A stretch of DNA of 64,000 nucleotides from Streptomyces sp. NBC_00536 (GTDB lineage: Bacteria > Actinomycetota > Actinomycetes > Streptomycetales > Streptomycetaceae), in contig NZ_CP107819.1 in NCBI RefSeq assembly GCF_036346295.1, forward strand, positions 7,440,001 to 7,504,000. The letters run 5' to 3'. The translations under genes were made by a program, and so were the position numbers. Below, in pieces: positions 30,677 through 41,749 of the stretch. Each line of letters begins with the position of its first letter. Positions within the stretch are counted from its first letter, which is position 1. The notes under the pieces were generated by a model. That model ran no database searches. It was not told the DNA's origin and was given only the letters and a program-made list of their open reading frames with translations.

Positions 30677-33435
30677 ATGAGACACCCCACCGCACGGCTG
30701 CGCACCGCGGTCGCCGCCGGACTCATCGCTCTCGGCGCCGCCCTGTTCTCCCCCCCCTCGCGTCCGCCACGGCGGCACCGGCCGCCGACCCCGCCCCGCT
30801 CCCCGTCGCGGACTACTGCGGCGGCCAGTGCGCCGACATCCTCCCGCCCGGCCAGAGCGGCAATGCCACCCTGGCCCAGATCCTGCTCCACAAGGCCTTC
30901 GGCACCCTGCCCGCCCACACCTCCGACCAACTGGCGCGCTACGCCTCGCTGGCGGGCGGGTACCAGGGCCTCACCGACGCCAAGATCAACGACTTCTTCA
31001 ACGACGCCGCCTTCGGCGTCCCTTCCGCGCAGGTCGAATCCACCGTCAGCCCGCGCCCCGATGTCACCATCACCCGGGACAAGAAGTCCGGCGTCCCCCA
31101 CATCAAGGGCACCACCCGCTACGGCACCGAGTACGGCGCGGGCTACGCGGCCGCCCAGGACCGGCTGTGGCAGATGGACCTCTTCCGGCACGTCGGCCGC
31201 GGGGACCTGACCCCCTTCGCGGGCGGCGCCCTCGCCAACCAGGGCCTGGAGCAGGAGTTCTGGCCGCAGGCCCCCTACACCGAAGCCGATCTGCAGGCCC
31301 AGGTGGACCGGATCCGGACCACCGAGGGCGACCGCGGCCGCCAGGCGATGGAGGACGCGCAGGCGTATGTCGACGGGATCAACGCCTACCGGACGCAGTC
31401 GAAGGACGGCCGCTACTTCCCCGGGGAGTACGTGCTCACCGGCCACATCGACTCGATCACCAACGCGGGCGAGATCCAGCCCTTCAAGCTCACCGACCTG
31501 ATCGCTCTCGCCTCCGTCGTCGGCGGACTCTTCGGCGGCGGTGGCGGCGGCGAGGTGCAGGCGGCGGTCTCGCTCCTGGCCGCCCAGCAGAAGTTCGGCC
31601 TGGAGGAGGGCACCCGGGTCTGGGAGTCCTTCCGCGAACGGGAGGACCCCGAGGCCGTGTTGACCGTCCATGACGGCACGAGCTTCCCCTACGCCCAGAA
31701 GCCCGCGAACCCGCAGGGCACGGCGCTCCCGGACGCGGGCTCGGTCGTCGCCGAACCGCTCGTGTACGACCGTACGGGCGCGGCGGCCACGAAGGCCGCG
31801 GCCAGCCCGCCGAAGCCGATCAAGCAGAGCATGTCCAACGCGCTGCTGGTCTCCGGCGCGAAGACCGCGAGCGGTCACCCCGTCGCCGTCTTCGGCCCCC
31901 AAACCGGTTATCTGGCACCCCAGTTGCTGATGCTCCAGGAACTCCAGGGGCCCGGGCTGAGCGCGCGCGGAGCCTCCTTCGCGGGCGTGAGCATGTACGT
32001 ACAGCTCGGGCGCGGCCAGGACTACGCCTGGAGCGCGACCTCCGCCGGGCAGGACATCACCGACACCTTCGCCGTCGAACTGTGCGAGCCGGGCGGGGGC
32101 ACCCCGACCACCGCCTCCACCTCCTACCTCTTCCGGGGGACCTGCACCCCCATGGAGAAGCTGGAGCACAGCAACGCCTGGACCCCCAGCGTCGCCGACG
32201 GCACCGCGGCGGGCTCCTACCGGATGCAGGTGTGGCGCACCGGCTACGGCATCGTCACGCACCGCGCGACCGTCGCGGGCAAGCCCGTCGCCTACACCGC
32301 GCTGCGCTCGACCTACCGCCACGAAGCCGACTCGATGATCGGCTTCCAGATGCTCAACGACCCGGCGTACGTCACGGACGCGCACGCCTTCCAGCAGGCG
32401 GCGCAGCACATCGGCTACGCCTTCAACTGGTTCTACGCCGACTCCCGCGAGGCCGCCTACTACAACAGCGGGCTGAACCCCGTCCGGGCCGCCGGGGTCG
32501 ACCCCGCGCTCCCCGTCTTCGGCCGGGCCGCCTACGAGTGGCAGGGCTTCGACCCGGCGGTGAACACGGCCGACTACACCCCGCCCGCCGAACATCCGCA
32601 GTCCATCGGGCAGGACTACTACATCAGCTGGAACAACAAGCAGGCCAAGGGGTACGGGGCGGCCGGGTTCGGGATGGGCGCGGTCCACCGCGCCAGCCTC
32701 CTCGACGACCGGGTCAAGCCCCTCGTCGCGGCGGGCGGGGTCACCCGTGCCTCGCTCACCCGGGCCATGGAGGACGCGGCGGTCACGGACCTGCGCGGCG
32801 AGAACCTGCTGCCCGAGCTGATCGACATACTGAACAGCTCGGCCGTCACCGACCCGGCGGCGGCCGCCGCCGTGCAGAAGCTCACCGCGTGGCGGGACGG
32901 CGGCAGCAAGCGCACGGAGACCAGCCCGGGTTCGCAGACCTACGCGAACGCCGACGCGATCCGCATCATGGACGCCTGGTGGCCGCTGCTCATCGAGGCC
33001 GAGTTCAAACCCGGACTCGGGGCGCCGCTGTACGACGTCCTGCGGGCCTCGCTGACCATCGACGAGGCGCCCAACGCGGGCCACGGGCCCACCGGTTCGC
33101 ACGCCGGGTCCGCGTTCCAGTACGGCTGGTGGAGCTACGCGGACGAGGACCTGCGGATGGTCCTGGGGCGGCCGGTGGCCGATCCGCCGTCCAAGGTCTA
33201 CTGCGGGGGCGGCTCGCTGAGCGGCTGCCGTGACGTCCTGCTCGCCACCCTCAAGCAGGCGGCGGCCGCGACCCCGGCCGCCGTCTACCCGGCCGACGGG
33301 ACCTGCGCCGCGGGCAAGCAGTGGTGCGCGGACGGGATCGTGCAGCGGCCGGTGGGCGGGCTCACCCACCCGATGACCACCTGGCAGAACCGGCCGACGT
33401 ACCAGCAGGTGGTGGAATTCCCGGCCCACCGCTGA
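30677..33435 (+). CDS. Secreted penicillin acylase family protein with apparent frameshift
   Basis: An N-terminal-nucleophile hydrolase of about 919 residues once repaired. ATG 30677 (after GGAGGAGCACGT) begins a signal peptide (RTAVAAGLIALGAALFSPP) in one frame. The mature protein continues in another frame, from LASATAAPAADP through the alpha subunit, spacer and beta subunit. The nucleophile Ser (codon 31834) lies in KQSMSNALLVSG. The shift occurs at a run of eight C (30750-30757); nine C would restore one frame. No start codon exists in the main frame before ATG 31174, which lies inside the alpha subunit. Members hydrolyse penicillins or acyl-homoserine lactones; substrate here is unknown. 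It could be a sequencing error, a phase-variable tract or a recent pseudogene. Confidence 0.85.
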
Positions 33436-33452
33436 CCCACCAGGGACATGAA

Positions 33453-33492
33453 GGCCCCGCCGTTCCCGGTGCGCACCGGGAACGGCGGGGCC
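33453..33492. terminator. Perfect 20-bp-arm hairpin between convergent genes
   Basis: GGCCCCGCCGTTCCCGGTGC is followed directly by its exact complement. It lies between the penicillin acylase gene and the oppositely oriented secreted protein gene, a bidirectional terminator. Confidence 0.85.
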
Positions 33493-33510
33493 GCGTTCGG
33501 GCCGGTCCGG

Positions 33511-35287
<1,777 letters not shown>

Positions 35288-35394
35288 CGTTTGCCCCTGA
35301 ATATCGGCTGTGCACCGTTGTTACCGACGAGTTGAATGTAAGAGTGCCAATGGTGGTTGGCAAGGTTGCGGGAACGCCCGGTTTCGGCCGACTC

Positions 35395-36186
35395 CTACTG
35401 CTCCGTACGCAGCAGTTCGGCGACCTCGGTCTCCACCCGGCGGGCCATCGCGCGGGCGAACTCGGCGGCCACGACCTCGCCCGCCACCGGGCGCAGCGCC
35501 GCCACCGCATCCGTGATGTGCTGGACCTGGGTGGCCGAAAGGTGCTCCAGCCCGTCCGGACCGATCACATACGATCGGAACAGCCCCACGAACCGGTCGG
35601 CGAGCGCCGCCGCCTGAGTCTGTACGAAGTCCCCCGCGTCCAGGATCTCCGTGAGCGGCACCCCCTGCCGCACCAGGGTCACGGTCGCCTCCAGCAGCCC
35701 GCGGCTCGGGAAGGTCACTGTGTCGCCCTCGATCGTGACGTACCGCAGGGCCGCCGCGCGCCGGGTGTCCTGCGGGGTGGCAGCCGGGCCGAACAGCGCG
35801 CGCAGCTCGGCCAGCGTCATCGTCACCGGGTCCTCGTGCACCCAGCCCCGGGTCATCTCCCGCTCCAGGCCCAGCAGTCGGCCGATCCCGCCGCCCTCTT
35901 CCCAGGCGCGCAGCAGCTCCGCGATGCCGTTGACGGTGTAACCCCGGCCCAGCAGGTCGCTGATCAGCCGCAGCCGGGCGAGGTGGTCGTCGGAGTACCA
36001 GGCGATCCGGCCCTCGCGCAGCGGCGGCGGGAGCAGGCCGCGCTCTTGGTAGTAACGCAGGTTGCGCACCTTCACGCCCGCCGCGAGGGCGACTTCCTCC
36101 CGGCGGTAGCGGGCCGGGTGCCCGCCGCCGGGGTGCGCGGCGCCCTCGCCCGCCGATGGGGTCGGCCCGACCCGGCTGCTGCTCAC
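35395..36186 (-). CDS. MerR-family transcriptional regulator
   Basis: A 263-residue regulator. The winged HTH is YRREEVALAAGVKVRNLRYY followed by QERGLLPPPLREGRIAWYSD (about 28-70), then a dimerisation coil and a long C-terminal domain (about 110-260) without the metal-binding Cys of metalloregulators. The C-terminal part resembles ligand-sensing regions common in Streptomyces MerR proteins. It lies between the DUF6230 operon and a methyltransferase, on the same strand. Confidence 0.9.
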   Translation of the reverse strand: MSSSRVGPTPSAGEGAAHPGGGHPARYRREEVALAAGVKVRNLRYYQERGLLPPPLREGRIAWYSDDHLARLRLISDLLGRGYTVNGIAELLRAWEEGGGIGRLLGLEREMTRGWVHEDPVTMTLAELRALFGPAATPQDTRRAAALRYVTIEGDTVTFPSRGLLEATVTLVRQGVPLTEILDAGDFVQTQAAALADRFVGLFRSYVIGPDGLEHLSATQVQHITDAVAALRPVAGEVVAAEFARAMARRVETEVAELLRTEQ

Positions 36187-36269
36187 GGGGCGAGTCTAGG
36201 GCGTGATCAGGACGCCCTTGGCGCGTACTGGCGGGTACCCGGGGTTGCCCGGGCCGCCGCCGGGGCGGG

Positions 36270-37475
36270 TCACTCCCCGGCGGGCCGGTCCTTGGCCGCG
36301 GGGGCCTGCTTGACCGCGCGCAGCACCACGAACTTCGGGTCGCTCGCGACGAGTTGGCTGTTCCCGAAGAGCCTGCGCAGCCGGACGTGGTAGCCGAGGT
36401 GGCGGTTGCCGACGACCCACAGCTCGCCGCCGGGCCGCAGGGCCTGGCGGGCCTGTGCGAACATCCGCATCGCGGTGGCCTCGGTCGTCGCCTGGTGGGA
36501 GTGGAACGGCGGGTTGTTCAGGACCAGGTCCACCGAGCCGTCCGGGACCCCGGCGAGGCCGTCGCCGACCCGGAACTCGGCCTTGCGGTCGTCGCCCGGG
36601 ACGTTGGCCCGGTACGTCGCCTCGGCCGAGGCCACCGCCTGGTACGACTCGTCGGTGAAGATCACTTCGGCGTCGGGGTCGGCGAGCGCGGCGGCCGTGC
36701 CGACCACGCCGTTGCCGCAGCCCAGGTCCACGATCCGGGCGGCGCCGGTGCGGGTGGGGAAGTGCTGGAGCAGGAACCGGGTCCCGATGTCGAGCCGGTC
36801 CGCGCAGAACACCCCGGCGTGGTTGACCGCGGTGAGCCCGGAGCCGACGCCCGAGTCCTCGTCCAGGGTGTAGGTCAGCGGCCAGGGCCCCGGCGCGGCG
36901 GCCTCGCGGCCGGCCTTCGGGCCGGGCGTGGCGAAGATCAGCCGGGCCTTCTTCTCCGCGAGGGAGGTCCGGGTCGGGCCGATGATCCGCTCGAACAGCC
37001 GCAGCGTGGAGGTGTGGATGTCCTTCACCATGCCGGTGCCGACGACCACGGTGTCCGCGTGCAGGTGCGGGGCCAGCCGGTGCAGCTGGTCCTCCAGCAG
37101 CGCGAGGCTCTTGGGCACCCGGACGAGCAGGACGTCGATCCGCTCCGGCGGAGCGTCCTGGGTGGTCAGCAGGTTGACCCCGGCGTCGTGCGCCCCGGCG
37201 CGTTCGAGATTGGCGCGGGTCGCCTCGTGGGTGAGCGAGGAATCGGTGATCTGTACGGGCCGGTGCGCGGCCAGCGCCGTCACCAGCGCCCCCCAGCGGT
37301 CCCCGAGCACGGTGACCTGCCCGTCCAGCTCCACCGGCGGGCGGTCGCCGGTGCCGGTGGCGAGGTGCCGCAGCAGGTACTCGTCAGCGGCGTCCCAGGC
37401 GCGGAGCCGGTCGCGGGAGTCCTCGGGGAAGCGGGTGAGCTCGTGGGAGCCGAAAGGCGTGGTGAGACGGTTCAT
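36270..37475 (-). CDS. RlmG-like class I SAM-dependent methyltransferase
   Basis: A 401-residue protein with the double-domain plan of 16S/23S rRNA guanine-N2 methyltransferases. A degenerate N-terminal methyltransferase fold (about 1-190) is followed by an active C-terminal fold with ARIVDLGCGNGVVGTAAAL (SAM loop, about 245) and VDLVLNNPPFHSHQAT (NPPF catalytic motif, about 320). The best analogue is RlmG, which modifies 23S rRNA G1835 (E. coli numbering), or RsmC. Target not provable from sequence alone. Confidence 0.88.
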   Translation of the reverse strand: MNRLTTPFGSHELTRFPEDSRDRLRAWDAADEYLLRHLATGTGDRPPVELDGQVTVLGDRWGALVTALAAHRPVQITDSSLTHEATRANLERAGAHDAGVNLLTTQDAPPERIDVLLVRVPKSLALLEDQLHRLAPHLHADTVVVGTGMVKDIHTSTLRLFERIIGPTRTSLAEKKARLIFATPGPKAGREAAAPGPWPLTYTLDEDSGVGSGLTAVNHAGVFCADRLDIGTRFLLQHFPTRTGAARIVDLGCGNGVVGTAAALADPDAEVIFTDESYQAVASAEATYRANVPGDDRKAEFRVGDGLAGVPDGSVDLVLNNPPFHSHQATTEATAMRMFAQARQALRPGGELWVVGNRHLGYHVRLRRLFGNSQLVASDPKFVVLRAVKQAPAAKDRPAGE

Positions 37476-37666
37476 ATGGGACCCAGGCTAGCCGAGTGCG
37501 CGGCCCGCTCCCGCACGGCCCGCCCCGGCGGGGCGTGCGACCGTCCTCGCGGCGGGGGTCGGGGCGGGTGCCGACCCGCGTACGGTCCGGCGTGCCGAGG
37601 CGCGGAGGCTCCGCGGGGGCCTGTGGGGTACGGGGCCCGGGCGTGGTGTCCAGGTGCGGCGCATCT

Positions 37667-38104
37667 GCCTCCGGCGGGCCCTCAATCGCCGGGCGGGCTG
37701 GGATTGGCTGCGCCTTCGGCCCGCGGGGGAGGCCGGGTGTGGCTGCGCCGCCTCGCCCGCCGGGCTGGGTGTGGCTGCGGCTCCGGCCCGCCGGGGAGGC
37801 TGGGTTCGGCTGTGCCGTCTGGCCCGCCAGGGGCTCTGTCAGCCTCGCCGGCGTTTGAGGCGCGGGTCCGGGCAGAGCCCGGGGCGGCGGCCGGATGCGC
37901 AGCCGCTCCTGCCTCCGGCGGGCCCTCAATCGCCGGGCGGGCTGGGATTGGCTGCGCCTCCGGCCCGCGGGGGAGGTCGGGTGTTGCTGCGCCGCCTCGC
38001 CCGCCGGGCCGGGTGTGGCTGCGCCTCCGGCCCGCCGGGGAGGCCGGGTTTGGCTGTGCCGTCCGGCCCGCCGGGGAGGCTGGGTGTGCCTGCGCCTCCG
38101 GGGG
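37667..38104. repeat. GC-rich intergenic repeat block (two ~165-bp copies)
   Basis: The 632-base gap 37476-38107 holds no convincing gene. From 37667 a block beginning GCCTCCGGCGGGCCCTCAAT recurs at 37911, 244 bases later, with about 165 bases of strong similarity. Each copy is built of roughly 34-base units of the type TGGCTGCGCCTCCGGCCCGC. Between the copies is a separate element (CGCCGGCGTTTGAGGCGCGG, about 37849) of a kind widespread between Streptomyces genes. These can fold into stable hairpins and may act as terminators or recombination substrates. Confidence 0.75.
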
Positions 38105-38107
38105 CCG

Positions 38108-38497
38108 TCAGTGCTGGGGGAGGTCGCCGGACATGGCGGCGGCCAGGCGGAGGTGGGGGGCGGCTTCGGTGGGGCGGCCCCGGCGTTGCAGGGTGCGGCC
38201 GAGGAGCAGTCGGGCGTAGTCCTCCACCGGCCAGCGTTCCAGCACGGCGCGCAGCTCGCGTTCGGCGTGCGCGAGGCGGGCGGAGTGGTAGTAGGCGCGG
38301 GCCAGCAGCAGCCGGGGAGCCAGCTGCTCGGGGGCCTCGGCGGTCAGCGTCTCCAGCACACGGGCGGCCGGGACGTACTCCTTGGCGTCGAAGAACAGTC
38401 CGGCGCGCGTCCAGCGCTCGGCGGCCGTGCCCTGCTCGTAGTACGCGGCGGGGGCGTGGGCGGTGGGGGTCGCGGAGGTGTTCGTCGGTGTGTTCAT
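38108..38497 (-). CDS. Tetratricopeptide-repeat protein
   Basis: A 129-residue soluble protein made of about three TPR-like helical hairpins: AERWTRAGLFFDAKEYVPAA, PRLLLARAYYHSARLAHAER and YARLLLGRTLQRRGRPTEAA. TPRs mediate protein contacts; no partner is apparent. ATG 38497 is chosen for GGGAGG upstream; the longer frame runs into the divergent pirin promoter. It is divergent from the pirin gene. Confidence 0.85.
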   Translation of the reverse strand: MNTPTNTSATPTAHAPAAYYEQGTAAERWTRAGLFFDAKEYVPAARVLETLTAEAPEQLAPRLLLARAYYHSARLAHAERELRAVLERWPVEDYARLLLGRTLQRRGRPTEAAPHLRLAAAMSGDLPQH

Positions 38498-38607
38498 CGG
38501 TCCTCCCGGCTCTGCCGGTCTGCCCGCTCTACTCGGTCGGCGGGGTCGCGGTGGCTGCAACACGCAGGTACCGCCGGACATTCCGCGGAACACCGTAGGT
38601 TGTGCCC

Positions 38608-39573
38608 ATGAGCAATCTCGAACGCCAGCCCGCCCTGTCCGCATGCGGCGGGCGCGGCTTCGTCGTCGCCGAACCGGTCCGTGAACTCCTCAGCCCGCGC
38701 CGGGTCACCCTCGGCACCGGCACCGAGGTGCGCAGGCTGCTGCCGAACCTGGGCCGCCGGATGGTCGGCGCCTGGTGCTTCGTCGACCACTACGGGCCGG
38801 ACGACATCGCCGACGAGCCCGGGATGCAGGTGGCCCCGCACCCCCACCAGGGGCTGCAGACGGTCAGCTGGCTGCACCAGGGCGAGGTCCTGCACCGCGA
38901 CAGCGTGGGCAGCCTGCAGACCGTCGGGGTCCGTGAGCTGGGCCTGATGACCTCGGGGCACGGAATCAGCCACTCCGAGGAGAGCCCCCGCCCGCACGCC
39001 CGCTTCCTGCACGGCGCCCAGCTCTGGGTGGCGCTGCCGGACGCGCACCGCGGTGTGGCTCCGCACTTCGAGCACCACGGCGAGCTGCCGCACGTCACCG
39101 CCCCGGGGCTGACCGCCACGGTGATCATGGGCACCCTCGACACCGCGACCTCGCCCGGGACGACGTACAGCCCCCTCGTGGGCGCCGACATCAGCCTCGC
39201 GGCCGGGGCCGGGGCGCGGCTGCCGCTGGAGCCCGACTTCGAGTACGCGGTCCTGTCGATGTCCGGCGAGGCCGTGGTGGACGGCGTACCGGTGCTGCCC
39301 GGATCGATGCTGTACCTGGGCTGCGGGCGCACCGAACTCCCGCTGCGGGCCGCCTCGGACGCGAGCCTGATGCTGCTGGGCGGCGAGCCGTTCGAGGAGG
39401 AGATCCTCATGTGGTGGAACTTCGTGGCCCGCACCAACGAGGAGATCCAGCAGGCCCGTTCGGAGTGGATGGGCGGCACCCGCTACGGCGAGGTGAAGGG
39501 CTACGACGGCCCGCCGATCCCGGCGCCGGAACTCCCCCCGGTCCCGCTCAAGCCCCGGGGCCGCGTCCGCTGA
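38608..39573 (+). CDS. Pirin family protein
   Basis: A 321-residue bicupin. The N-terminal cupin has the metal-binding set HPHQGLQTVSWLHQGEVLHRD and MTSGHGISHSEE. The C-terminal cupin (about 185-290) lacks metal ligands, as is normal, and contains the EEEILMWWNFVARTNEEIQQ signature. Pirins act as quercetinases or redox-linked regulators. ATG 38608 has no obvious Shine-Dalgarno and lies close to the likely promoter, so it may be leaderless. Confidence 0.93.
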   Translation: MSNLERQPALSACGGRGFVVAEPVRELLSPRRVTLGTGTEVRRLLPNLGRRMVGAWCFVDHYGPDDIADEPGMQVAPHPHQGLQTVSWLHQGEVLHRDSVGSLQTVGVRELGLMTSGHGISHSEESPRPHARFLHGAQLWVALPDAHRGVAPHFEHHGELPHVTAPGLTATVIMGTLDTATSPGTTYSPLVGADISLAAGAGARLPLEPDFEYAVLSMSGEAVVDGVPVLPGSMLYLGCGRTELPLRAASDASLMLLGGEPFEEEILMWWNFVARTNEEIQQARSEWMGGTRYGEVKGYDGPPIPAPELPPVPLKPRGRVR

Positions 39574-39658
39574 GGGCGCCTCGGGGCGGCTCCCGGCGGG
39601 CGCCGGGGGCCACCCCGAAATATGATGTGCGCGCAGTCCTCACACCTGGGAGCGGTCC

Positions 39659-40492
39659 ATGGCCCCGCCACGTGCCCCGCGGCCGACGAGCGCCGACGAC
39701 CTGCTCAACCGGCTCGGGCGGCTCACCGCACAGGCGCGCGAGCGGGCGGAGTTCCAGCAGGCCAGGGTGGAGCTGGCGGAGGCCCTGCAGCGCAGCATGC
39801 TCCCGGCCGCGCTGCCGACCGTCCCCGGGCTGCGGACCGCCGCCCGCTACGCGCCCGCCCGGCACGGCCTGGACATAGGCGGCGACTGGTACGACGGCTT
39901 CACGCTGCCGGGCGGCGCGCTGGGCTTCTCCCTCGGTGACGTCCAGGGCCACGACGTCGAGGCGGCCGCCTTCATGGGGCAGGTCCGGATCGGGCTGCGC
40001 GCGGTGGCCGCCTCGGCGGCCGACCCGGGCGAGGTGCTGAGCCGGGCCAATGACCTGCTCCTGTCGGTGGACACCGATCTCTTCGCGACCTGCACTTTCC
40101 TGCGTTTCGACCCGCGGAGCTGGGCCCTGGAGAGCGCCCGCGCGGGCCACGTCCCCGCGGTCTGGGCGACCGTCGACGGGGAGTACGGGATCTCCCTCGA
40201 TGCGGGCGGGGTGCCCCTGGGGATGCTGGCGGGCGCCGTGTACCCGGTGACCCGCCGCCGGCTGACCAAGGCGGGGGCGTTCGTCCTGCTCACCGACGGG
40301 GTGGTGGAGGGGCCGACCTTCCCGATCGACGAGGGGCTGGCGCGGGTGGCGCGCGTGGTCAGGGAGGGCGCGGGCGCCGATCCGGGGGAGCTGGCCGCCG
40401 CGGTGATGGAGGTGGCGGACTCCACCGGTCACGCCGACGACGCCGCGGTGCTCGTCCTGTGCCACGAAGCGGAGGCCGGGAGCCCCGCCTGA
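39659..40492 (+). CDS. SpoIIE/PP2C-type serine phosphatase (RsbU-like)
   Basis: A 277-residue phosphatase with a short N-terminal coiled coil (about 25-50, AQARERAEFQQARVELAEAL) and a PP2C_SIIE catalytic domain: LDIGGDWYDGF and LGDVQGHDVEAAAFMGQ carry the metal-binding Asp residues, VLLTDGVVEG and HADDAAVLVL the others. There is no attached PAS, GAF or receiver domain. Such enzymes dephosphorylate anti-anti-sigma factors in partner-switching stress pathways. No such partner genes are close. Confidence 0.9.
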   Translation: MAPPRAPRPTSADDLLNRLGRLTAQARERAEFQQARVELAEALQRSMLPAALPTVPGLRTAARYAPARHGLDIGGDWYDGFTLPGGALGFSLGDVQGHDVEAAAFMGQVRIGLRAVAASAADPGEVLSRANDLLLSVDTDLFATCTFLRFDPRSWALESARAGHVPAVWATVDGEYGISLDAGGVPLGMLAGAVYPVTRRRLTKAGAFVLLTDGVVEGPTFPIDEGLARVARVVREGAGADPGELAAAVMEVADSTGHADDAAVLVLCHEAEAGSPA

Positions 40493-40623
40493 GCCCGCCC
40501 CGCGTGAGCCCGCCCCGCCCCGCGTGAGCCGGCCCCGTCCCGGGTGGGGCCCCCGGCCCGGGGGAGGCGTCCGGGCGCGTGTCACGCCCCGCCGGGGCGC
40601 GGGGACGGTGTTCTGATGGTGCG

Positions 40624-41622
40624 GTGCGCAACGAGGGGTGGCGACGTCTCTGCGGAGCGGTTCTCCGGATCCTCGCCGTGGCCGTCGCGTACTACGTGAC
40701 GGGACGGATCGGCCTGCTGCAGCGGGTCGCGATCGACGGCGCCGTCGTCACGCCCCTGTTCCTGCCGACCGGCGTCGCGCTGAGCTGCCTGCTGCGGATG
40801 GGACTGCGGGTGTGGCCGGGAATCGCCCTCGGCAGCTACCTCGTGATCGAGACCATCGGCCCCTTCCATCTCTCGGGGCTGGCGATCCTCGCCGGGAACA
40901 CCCTGGCGCCCGTCTGCGCCTTCCTGCTGCTGCGCAGGGTGGGCTTCCGCGCCGAGCTGGACCGGCTCGGCGACGGGGTGGCGCTGGTCTTCCTGGGCGG
41001 CATGGTGCCGATGCTGATCAGCGCCACCGTCGGGTCCGTGGTGGTGGTCCTCAGCGGCAGCCTGCCGCTGAGCGGGTTCTGGTCGTTCTGGTCGGCGTGG
41101 TGGGCCGGTGACGCCATGGGGGTCCTCGTGCTCACGCCGCTGCTGCTCGTGCTGCGCCGGCCGTACGGGCTGTCCCGGGACCCGCTGCGCTGGGCGGAGG
41201 CGGGGGCGCTGGCCGTCGGCGTCGTCCTCGTGTCGCTGTTCGTGACCCGCAGCTCGATCGCCCTGCTCTTCCTGGTCTTCCCGCTGCTGATCTGGGCCGC
41301 CCTGCGGTTCCGGCTCCCGGGGGCCGCGCCCTGCGTGCTGCTGGTGTCCGTGCTGGCGATCTCGGCGGCGAACGACCGGGTCGGGCCGTTCGCGGACCAG
41401 ACCCTCTTCCAGGTGATGGTCAACCTCCAGGCCCTCAACGGTTCCGTGGCGCTGACCGGGCTGCTGCTGTCGGCGCTGGTCACCGAGCAGCAGAACATCC
41501 GGGAGAAGATCGAGCAGGCGTGCCTGGACATGGCCGAGCTGGTGGACAGCCTCGTACCGGGACGGCCGGCGCAGGGATGGCCGCCGCCGGACCCGGGACC
41601 GGACCCGGGTGAGCGCGGCTGA
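40624..41622 (+). CDS. MASE1-domain membrane protein
   Basis: A 332-residue protein with about eight membrane segments forming a MASE1 sensor domain (VAYYVTGRIGLLQ near the start, FLPTGVALSCLL, ALGSYLVIETIGPF, WWAGDAMGVLVLTPLLL). A short cytoplasmic coiled tail (VTEQQNIREKIEQACLDMAE) replaces the kinase or GGDEF output normally attached, so signal output must be through another protein. GTG 40624 is preferred over GTG 40579. It follows the SpoIIE phosphatase on the same strand, and the two might form a membrane sensor-phosphatase unit. Confidence 0.82.
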   Translation: MRNEGWRRLCGAVLRILAVAVAYYVTGRIGLLQRVAIDGAVVTPLFLPTGVALSCLLRMGLRVWPGIALGSYLVIETIGPFHLSGLAILAGNTLAPVCAFLLLRRVGFRAELDRLGDGVALVFLGGMVPMLISATVGSVVVVLSGSLPLSGFWSFWSAWWAGDAMGVLVLTPLLLVLRRPYGLSRDPLRWAEAGALAVGVVLVSLFVTRSSIALLFLVFPLLIWAALRFRLPGAAPCVLLVSVLAISAANDRVGPFADQTLFQVMVNLQALNGSVALTGLLLSALVTEQQNIREKIEQACLDMAELVDSLVPGRPAQGWPPPDPGPDPGERG

Positions 41623-41687
41623 TCCGGCCTCGCTGCCGGCCGGGTGATGTGGCCGGGTGATTTGGCCGAACTTCACATGGCATCAAT

Positions 41688-41704
41688 AGGTGCCTGAGGC
41701 ATCT
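41688..41704. promoter_or_regulatory. Near-palindrome AGGTGCCT-G-AGGCATCT upstream of P450
   Basis: Seven of eight positions pair across a single central base. It lies 46 bases upstream of the P450 ATG in the only gap before the P450-ferredoxin operon and could be an operator or part of the promoter. Confidence 0.4.
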
Positions 41705-41749
41705 AATGGGAGCGGCACACGACCGATCGATCGCTTGTGAGGTCAACTC

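Noticed and set aside
31174..33435. Penicillin acylase starting at ATG 31174
   Set aside because: This would remove the signal peptide and most of the alpha subunit, whose residues are clearly encoded upstream in the same frame.
37654..38598. 314-codon frame across the intergenic repeat block
   Set aside because: It consists of translated hairpin repeats and overlaps the TPR gene; no plausible start or domain.
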